Shown piece after piece: positions 5,019 to 9,352 of a DNA stretch of 9,352 nt. Each line of letters starts with the position of its first letter. The first letter of the stretch is position 1. The translations under genes and the position numbers were made by a program. The notes under the pieces are model-generated. The model saw nothing but the letters and a program-made list of their open reading frames with translations, made no database searches and was not told the DNA's origin. The stretch is from Elusimicrobia bacterium CG06_land_8_20_14_3_00_38_11 (GTDB lineage Bacteria; Elusimicrobiota; UBA8919), in the NCBI GenBank assembly GCA_002780205.1, contig PEVQ01000121.1, positions 1 through 9,352 on the forward strand, in the 5' to 3' direction.

Positions 5019-5750
5019 TTGATTAAATTCTTCAAAATCATATTTCGTCTTTTCCTTTTATCAATACTTGGTATTTCTATTTTTATTCATATAAAACTTC
5101 CAAGTTATACCAGGGCAATGGAAAGCGAAATCGCAGAATTAAACAAACAACTTTCAATGTTGTCAAACCAAAAAAAATACGAAACCGCCATAAAACAGTC
5201 GGCTTACAGCGATACGGAAATAATAAAAGAAGAAATGCTGCCGCAGGTTGAGGAAGAAAAAAAATCACTTGTTGAACAGAATAAAATTTTACTAAAAGAA
5301 AACCGACTATTGAGCGGACATCTGAATATCCTAACTACTAAAGTAATATTTGACACCAAATTGAACCGCCTGAAACTTGTGAAAAACGGGAAAATAGTAT
5401 CCGATATCGTTGTCTCAAAAAAATTGGTCGCCGATTTTCTGAAAAGCGAGATAAACCGCAAGACGCTGAAAATATTGGCAAAAGAAAAAAACCCGGCGCC
5501 TATAAAACCAAAATGGACATTTGAGGATATAACTAAGGAATTACCGGCGGAAAATTCTACCGAGCGACTCATGATAGGCGCATTGGGGAATTATGCGATT
5601 TATTTCGACGATTATCTAATCATTCACGATTTTACGAAAAACACTCGGCAGCACGACACGATAAATCACGTCTGCATACAGATGAAACCGAAAGATATGC
5701 AAAAACTTTACAATTCTGTTTTCATTGGAACTAAACTCTATGTTGAATGA
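5019..5750 (+). CDS. Degenerate L,D-transpeptidase paralogue, membrane-anchored coiled-coil protein
   Basis: The 243-residue product repeats the architecture of its upstream neighbour: a membrane segment at about residues 7-25, a long charged coiled coil at about 35-105, then a YkuD-like domain (VIFDTKLNRLKLVKNGKIVSD onwards). The C-terminal alignment is clear: LGNYAIYFDDYLIIHDF against LGKYALDLGFGYKIHGT, and NHVCIQM against SHGCIRL. His217 and Cys219 remain. The Ser, Gly and Arg of the signature are replaced by Asn216, Val218 and Gln221, and HGT has become HDF (His203). Loss of the signature Arg and Gly makes normal catalysis doubtful. It may be a pseudo-enzyme partner of the first protein or a changed-specificity enzyme (inference). 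Translation starts at TTG 5019. The 3' end overlaps dppF by 11 nt. The frame is intact, so it does not look like a simple decaying pseudogene. Confidence 0.75.
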   Translation: MIKFFKIIFRLFLLSILGISIFIHIKLPSYTRAMESEIAELNKQLSMLSNQKKYETAIKQSAYSDTEIIKEEMLPQVEEEKKSLVEQNKILLKENRLLSGHLNILTTKVIFDTKLNRLKLVKNGKIVSDIVVSKKLVADFLKSEINRKTLKILAKEKNPAPIKPKWTFEDITKELPAENSTERLMIGALGNYAIYFDDYLIIHDFTKNTRQHDTINHVCIQMKPKDMQKLYNSVFIGTKLYVE

Positions 5751-6516
5751 TTTTATATTAAAAACGGTCAATCTGAATAAAAGTTTTCGTGCAGAAAAAA
5801 ACTTCTTTTCAAGCAAAACCTCCGGCATAAAAGCCGTTGATAATGTTTCAATCAAATTGAAAAATGGGGATGTGATGGGAATCGCCGGCGAATCCGGAAG
5901 CGGGAAAACCACACTCGCAAAAATTGTTTCGGGACTTTTGGATTATGATTCCGGAGAAGTTTTTATAAACGACAGGGAATTAAAAAATTATTCCAGATAC
6001 GAACTGTCCAAAAAAGTTCAGATGATTTTTCAGGACCCATTTTCGTCGCTCAACCCGAAACTTTCCATCGGCACGGCAATTACGGAAGCAATTAAAACAC
6101 AAAATCAAAATCTTTCCGAAAAGGCAATTGAAATATTAAACATGGTCGGGATGGCACCGGATACCATGCAAAAATATCCGCACCAATTTTCCGGCGGTCA
6201 ACGTCAGAGAATCGCAATAGCGCGGGCATTGGCATCTAAACCCGAAATTATTATCGCCGACGAGCCTGTCTCATCTCTTGATATTTCAGTCCAGGCGCAG
6301 ATTATGAATCTTTTTCTTGATTTGAAAAAAACTCTCGGACTTTCTTACATAATTATTTCTCACGACTTAAACTTATTAAGTGCTGTTTCCGATAATATAG
6401 CAATAATGCAAAACGGAAAAATTATTGAATACGGACAATCTGAAAAAATTATGGACAGCCCTGAAAACCCGTATACGCAGCGGCTTATTTCTTCTATACT
6501 AACTATAAATGTATAA
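5740..6516 (+). CDS. dppF: Peptide ABC transporter ATP-binding protein, DppF/OppF type
   Basis: The second ATPase of the importer, expected to pair with DppD. From ATG 5740 it is 258 residues. Motifs: Walker A GESGSGKTT (50-58), Q-loop Gln98 in IFQDPFSSLNP, signature FSGGQRQR (150-157), Walker B IIIADEPV with Asp174 and Glu175, and switch His208 in IISHD. The protein stops shortly after NPYTQRLISSI, so it lacks the C-terminal oligopeptide-transporter extension with Cys cluster that DppD has, and it is shorter than many OppF proteins. ATG 5740 is chosen over TTG 5725, as MLNDFILKTVNLNKSF aligns with family N-termini and a weak GGA lies 10 nt upstream. It overlaps the upstream gene by 11 nt and the next one by 8 nt, indicating one transcript. 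Confidence 0.92.
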   Translation: MLNDFILKTVNLNKSFRAEKNFFSSKTSGIKAVDNVSIKLKNGDVMGIAGESGSGKTTLAKIVSGLLDYDSGEVFINDRELKNYSRYELSKKVQMIFQDPFSSLNPKLSIGTAITEAIKTQNQNLSEKAIEILNMVGMAPDTMQKYPHQFSGGQRQRIAIARALASKPEIIIADEPVSSLDISVQAQIMNLFLDLKKTLGLSYIIISHDLNLLSAVSDNIAIMQNGKIIEYGQSEKIMDSPENPYTQRLISSILTINV

Positions 6517-7921
6517 AAATAAAAAAATAAATTATTTAAGGACTTACAAAAATATCTGGCTCGTCGGCGGATATATTCGTGATTCACTTTTAGATAAAAT
6601 TACAAAGGATATTGATTTTGTAACCGCCGGCAACACAAAAAAAATTGCGAGGAAATTCGCCGATAAAATCAACGGCAGTTTTGTAGTGCTTGATAATTTC
6701 AATAAAACATATCGGGTTGTTGCCGATGATGAAATTTATGATTTTTCCAAAATGCAGGGAAAAAATATTTTAGAAGATTTATCCCGGCGGGATTTCACGA
6801 TAAATGCCATGGCTTTATCATTTATAACTTACGATTTACGACTTACGAACGTTATAGACCCGTTTAATGGATTGTCTGATATAAAAAATAAAGTTATCAG
6901 ATGTGTTTCAGAGAAAAATTTTGTTGAAGACCCGCTGCGGCTTTTGAGAGCATACCGTTTTGCAGGACAATTAAATTTCAGCATAGAGCGAAAAACCAAA
7001 GGATTTATAAAAAAATACTCGCATAAATTAAAAAATATAGCAAGTGAAAGAATACAAAACGAATTGTTTCTAATGCTGGAACTATCAGATAGTTATGATG
7101 TTATCATTAAAATTTATAAAGCGGGATTGTTAGAAGAAATAATGCCGGAACTGGTAAAAACTTTAAATACGGCGAGATGCTACTACCCGAAAATGGGATT
7201 ACTGGGACATTCTTTTTATGCTTTAAAAACACTTGAGAACTTTTATGCCTCGGATTTCAAAAATATTTTTCCAAAATTTTACAAAAAAATAAATACGCAT
7301 CTTGAAGAGAAACTCTCAAAAACTGCAAAGCGAAAAACCCTCTTGAAATTAGCGGCACTTTTACATGATATCGGAAAACCCAAATCGGCGAAAAAGATTG
7401 ACGGACGACTGAGATTTTTTGAACACGAGGAAATGGGATGCGATATTATAAACATTATCGGCAAACGCTTAAAACTTTCAAATAATGAAATAAAGTATCT
7501 TAAAACCTTGACATTACACCACATGCGTCTGGGAAATCTTACATCCGCTGAAAAACTGACCGACAGGGCGGCGTGGAGATTTTTCAGAGACCTCCGAGAC
7601 GACGCTATTGACCTTATTGTTTTATCAGTCACCGACGCCTATACATACCCGAAAGGCAAAACAAGAACGCTTCACAAAATAATAGCCAACAAACTGCTGA
7701 ACAAATTCTATCGACAAAAAGAAAAAATTGCACCGATTAAACTTTTAAACGGTTTTGAGATAATGAAAACACTGAAAATTCCGGAAAGCCCGCTCATCGG
7801 AAAAATTCTTAAAGAACTGGAAGAAGCGCAAGTATTAAAAAAAGTTAAAACAAAAAAAGAAGCGGAAAAATTTATTAAATGTCTTTACAAAACAAAAAAG
7901 AATTTATATAATGATTGTTAA
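6509..7921 (+). CDS. cca: CCA tRNA nucleotidyltransferase / poly(A) polymerase family protein with HD domain
   Basis: Class II nucleotidyltransferases of this family add CCA, or part of it, or A tails to RNA 3' ends. The 470-residue protein has GGYIRD (20-25), the metal-binding pair DID (Asp34, Asp36), RRDFTINAMA (93-102), IDPFNG (116-121) and the nucleotide-recognition EDPLRLLRAYRFA (140-152). An HD domain follows, with LLHDIGKP (His286-Asp287) and a later HHMRLG; in bacterial enzymes such domains can carry phosphohydrolase activity. Residues 107-113 (TYDLRLT) are encoded by three tandem 7-mers and look like an insertion. CCA addition fits the tRNA-Gly at 9014, whose gene lacks CCA, but A-adding or poly(A) activity cannot be excluded. 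It starts 8 nt before the dppF stop, an odd operon partner. Confidence 0.9.
   Translation: MYKNKKINYLRTYKNIWLVGGYIRDSLLDKITKDIDFVTAGNTKKIARKFADKINGSFVVLDNFNKTYRVVADDEIYDFSKMQGKNILEDLSRRDFTINAMALSFITYDLRLTNVIDPFNGLSDIKNKVIRCVSEKNFVEDPLRLLRAYRFAGQLNFSIERKTKGFIKKYSHKLKNIASERIQNELFLMLELSDSYDVIIKIYKAGLLEEIMPELVKTLNTARCYYPKMGLLGHSFYALKTLENFYASDFKNIFPKFYKKINTHLEEKLSKTAKRKTLLKLAALLHDIGKPKSAKKIDGRLRFFEHEEMGCDIINIIGKRLKLSNNEIKYLKTLTLHHMRLGNLTSAEKLTDRAAWRFFRDLRDDAIDLIVLSVTDAYTYPKGKTRTLHKIIANKLLNKFYRQKEKIAPIKLLNGFEIMKTLKIPESPLIGKILKELEEAQVLKKVKTKKEAEKFIKCLYKTKKNLYNDC
6827..6847. repeat. Three tandem 7-mers inside cca
   Basis: ACTTACG-ATTTACG-ACTTACG is exactly 21 bp and occupies codons 107-113 (TYDLRLT) of the cca gene, between the conserved NAMA and IDPF motifs. 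Comparable loops in the family are several residues shorter, so this looks like an in-frame insertion of a short tandem repeat. Confidence 0.7.
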
Positions 7922-7955
7922 GGTAATTTTTAATTTTTACTAACAAGAGCGGAAT

Positions 7956-8059
7956 ATACTTTACATGGAAGATGGTGTCATGCTGAACTTGATTCAGCAT
8001 CTATAGACCCTGAAACGAGTTCAGGGTGACAGACGAAGTACTTTACGGATGTAAAGTAT
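7956..8059. repeat. Nested inverted repeats between cca and the GAF-PAS gene
   Basis: This 141-bp spacer (7922-8062) holds no gene. ATACTTTACAT (7956-7966) is perfectly inverted at 8049-8059. Inside lies a 56-bp unit with TGTCA/TGACA ends (7976-7980, 8027-8031) and two hairpins: TGCTGAA/TTCAGCA (7981-7987/7993-7999, loop CTTGA) and ACCCTGAA/TTCAGGGT (8007-8014/8020-8027, loop ACGAG). A third hairpin, TACTTTAC/GTAAAGTA (8039-8046/8051-8058, loop GGAT), ends just before the next ATG and is followed by TTTT. The double-hairpin unit resembles dispersed repeats in many environmental genomes (from memory). The set may end cca transcription, but no hairpin has a full T tract. Confidence 0.85.
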
Positions 8060-8062
8060 TTT

Positions 8063-8989
8063 ATGCTCCCCTTAGTAATTGATTTTATTATGGATTATAT
8101 TCCTGCTGTCAAAAAAGAAATAGAACATCTGCGGGCGCTTCACGAAATCTCTTCGCTTTTGAGTTTCAGAATAACACTGAAAGAATTTTCCATAAAAATT
8201 CTTGCTATAATCATAAAAACTCTCAGGGTTGAAACAGCTGCAATTTATACAATTAACTGGGAACTAAAACAACTTATCTGCCTTAACAGTTTAGGTAAGG
8301 ACAGCGAGGGTATTCTTAAAAGAGAGTCACGGCTTAAACTTAAACTCGGGTTCGGGCTCGTCGGATGGGTCGCACAGGTCGGCAGAGCGGAAATAGCCAA
8401 CGAACCGCATAAACATACCCATTACACAAAAGAAGTGGATGCACTCGCAGGAATTACCGCAAAAAATATACTCTGCGTTCCTATCATTCTGAAAAATAAA
8501 AATTATGGGGCGATTGAAGTTATAAATAAAAAAACGGATTTCGACGACACCGATAAGGAACTGCTTTTAACAATCTCAAGTTACGTTGCTATGACTATTG
8601 AAAACTCCGAGTTATATCAGGAATTATTATATTCAAAGGATTATGTTGAAACCGTAATTGAAAGTATTCCCGGCGGGTTCATTGCATCAAACAAAGAGGG
8701 AAAAATCACAATGTTCAATACTCAGGCGCAAAACATTCTGGGATTAAATAAATCATTCGTGCTCGGTAAAAACAGTAAAGAGGTTTTTCTGAAACAACCG
8801 GAATTACCCTCAATACTTTTTGATGCATTTATAAATCAGCAGCAACAAAACAGACAGGAAATTTATGTCATCGGTAAAAACGATAAACGGATGCTTTTGG
8901 GTTACGGGACTATTTTGATTAAAAATAAACTCGGTCATCTCGCTGGCAGCGGAATAATTTTTCAGGATATAACGGAATTTGTTAAATAG
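8063..8989 (+). CDS. GAF-PAS sensory protein without output domain
   Basis: A cytoplasmic 308-residue sensory protein. A GAF domain spans about residues 30-180, with the usual GLVGWVAQVG motif, NILCVPIILKNKNYGAIEVIN and the closing helix YVAMTIENSELYQELL. A PAS domain spans about 195-305 (VIESIPGGFIASNKEGKITMFNTQAQNILG and, at the end, AGSGIIFQDITEF). In the common arrangement the ITE of the PAS end leads into a histidine kinase or other effector, but here a stop follows three codons later and a tRNA gene 24 bp on. It may be a sensor remnant or a stand-alone partner protein. No membrane segment or cofactor-binding residue can be assigned. ATG 8063 follows a hairpin directly; ATG 8090 (MDYIPAVKKEIEHL) is an equally possible start, and neither has a clear ribosome binding site. 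Confidence 0.8.
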   Translation: MLPLVIDFIMDYIPAVKKEIEHLRALHEISSLLSFRITLKEFSIKILAIIIKTLRVETAAIYTINWELKQLICLNSLGKDSEGILKRESRLKLKLGFGLVGWVAQVGRAEIANEPHKHTHYTKEVDALAGITAKNILCVPIILKNKNYGAIEVINKKTDFDDTDKELLLTISSYVAMTIENSELYQELLYSKDYVETVIESIPGGFIASNKEGKITMFNTQAQNILGLNKSFVLGKNSKEVFLKQPELPSILFDAFINQQQQNRQEIYVIGKNDKRMLLGYGTILIKNKLGHLAGSGIIFQDITEFVK

Positions 8990-9013
8990 GTTTTTCATCT
9001 GAACTGACTTTGC

Positions 9014-9084
9014 GCGGGTGTGGTCTAATGGCAGAATGTCAGCTTCCCAAGCTGAAGACGGGGGTTCGATTCCCCTCACCCGCT
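9014..9084 (+). tRNA. tRNA-Gly(CCC)
   Basis: The 71-nt cloverleaf is complete. The acceptor stem GCGGGTG (9014-9020) pairs with CACCCGC (9077-9083), with discriminator T9084. The anticodon stem TCAGC/GCTGA (9039-9043/9051-9055) encloses the loop TTCCCAA, anticodon CCC at 9046-9048. The T arm is GGGGG-TTCGATT-CCCCT (9060-9076). CCA is not encoded directly after the discriminator, so it must be added after transcription. It would read GGG glycine codons. No promoter is obvious in the 24 bp after the GAF-PAS stop. Confidence 0.95.
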
Positions 9085-9096
9085 TTCCACAATCCA

Positions 9097-9352
9097 ATGA
9101 AAAACGCCATGCCTTATTATGTTTATATCCTCAAATGTTCCGACGATACGCTTTACACCGGAACCACAACTAACCTGAAAAGAAGAATTGACGAACACAA
9201 TAAAGGCAACGGCGCAAGATACACATCAAACAAAACACCCGTGAAATGCGTCTATTCTGAAAAACAACCCGATAGGTCGTCGGCATTGAAACGAGAAATA
9301 GAGATAAAAAATTTGACCAGAGAACAAAAATTGACTTTGACAACAAGTAAAA
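9097..9352 (+). CDS. GIY-YIG domain protein (UPF0213/YhbQ type), 3' end cut by window
   Basis: The open frame runs from ATG 9097 to the last base without a stop. It encodes at least 85 residues, which is most of a normal small GIY-YIG protein. The family core is clear: YYVYILKCSDDTLYTGTTTNLKRRIDEHNKG carries the YVY and YTG versions of the GIY-YIG motif, the Arg of the following helix and a His-Asn pair. ARYTSNKTPVKCVYSE follows, then a region (ALKREIEIKNLTREQK) matching the usual EREIKxL(S/T)RxxK segment with the candidate metal-binding Glu. This single-domain group is of uncertain cellular role, possibly a DNA-processing nuclease. ATG 9109 (MPYYVYIL) is an alternative and closer to family starts. 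No ribosome binding site is seen. It begins 12 bp after the tRNA gene. Confidence 0.85.
   Translation, partial: MKNAMPYYVYILKCSDDTLYTGTTTNLKRRIDEHNKGNGARYTSNKTPVKCVYSEKQPDRSSALKREIEIKNLTREQKLTLTTSK

Noticed and set aside
5204..5572. Minus-strand frames longer than 60 codons under the + strand genes (here and at 1248-1613, 7279-7632, 5616-5912 and others)
   Set aside because: All lie antisense to well-supported genes, show no recognisable domain and have low-complexity Phe/Ser/Ile-rich products typical of shadow frames.
5725..5739. TTG 5725 as dppF start
   Set aside because: It would lengthen the overlap with the preceding gene without adding conserved sequence; ATG 5740 is better.
8810..9097. 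Minus-strand reading frame of 95 residues across the tRNA-Gly gene
   Set aside because: Its start (RVRGIEPPSSAWEADILPLDHTRA) is the well-known artefact made by translating a tRNA-Gly gene antisense; the rest is antisense to the GAF-PAS gene.

Overview
The window is AT-rich bacterial DNA with every supportable gene on the + strand. It looks like an uncultured, environmental-type bacterium. Intergenic spaces are full of small dispersed hairpin repeats of kinds common in metagenome-derived genomes. The tRNA gene does not encode its CCA end, and a CCA-adding-type enzyme is present. The two L,D-transpeptidase-like proteins imply a peptidoglycan cell wall. I cannot place the phylum from the sequence; a candidate phylum such as Omnitrophota or Elusimicrobiota would fit, but this is a guess.

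Layout. (1) 1-370: a leader with an inverted repeat and a hairpin, then an unrecognised basic 83-residue protein with a good ribosome binding site. (2) 431-1020: a compact hicB-hicA toxin-antitoxin pair with its own promoter, bracketed by near-identical 33/34-bp direct repeats. (3) 1018-6516: an oligopeptide/dipeptide ABC transporter operon (dppB, dppC, dppD, dppF type) into which other genes are inserted. A LexA-type winged-helix protein without a protease domain lies between dppB and dppC, inside perfect 29-bp direct repeats. Two tandem membrane-anchored coiled-coil proteins of the L,D-transpeptidase (YkuD) type lie between dppD and dppF; the first has an intact active-site motif and the second a degraded one. 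(4) 6509-7921: a CCA-adding/poly(A) polymerase family enzyme with an HD domain, overlapping the end of dppF. (5) 7922-8062: a nest of inverted repeats. (6) 8063-8989: a GAF-PAS sensory protein with no output domain. (7) 9014-9084: tRNA-Gly(CCC). (8) 9097 to the edge: a GIY-YIG domain protein cut by the window end.

How they may work together. The permeases and ATPases form the membrane and motor parts of a peptide importer. No substrate-binding protein is present, so it must be encoded elsewhere. Cell-wall cross-linking proteins translationally coupled to the ATPases suggest a role in uptake or recycling of peptidoglycan peptides (inference). The two most unusual points are the LexA-like gene, whose flanking repeats each carry a LexA-box-like palindrome, and the active/degenerate L,D-transpeptidase pair. 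Every non-overlapping junction of the operon holds a repeat, while the other junctions are stop/start overlaps.
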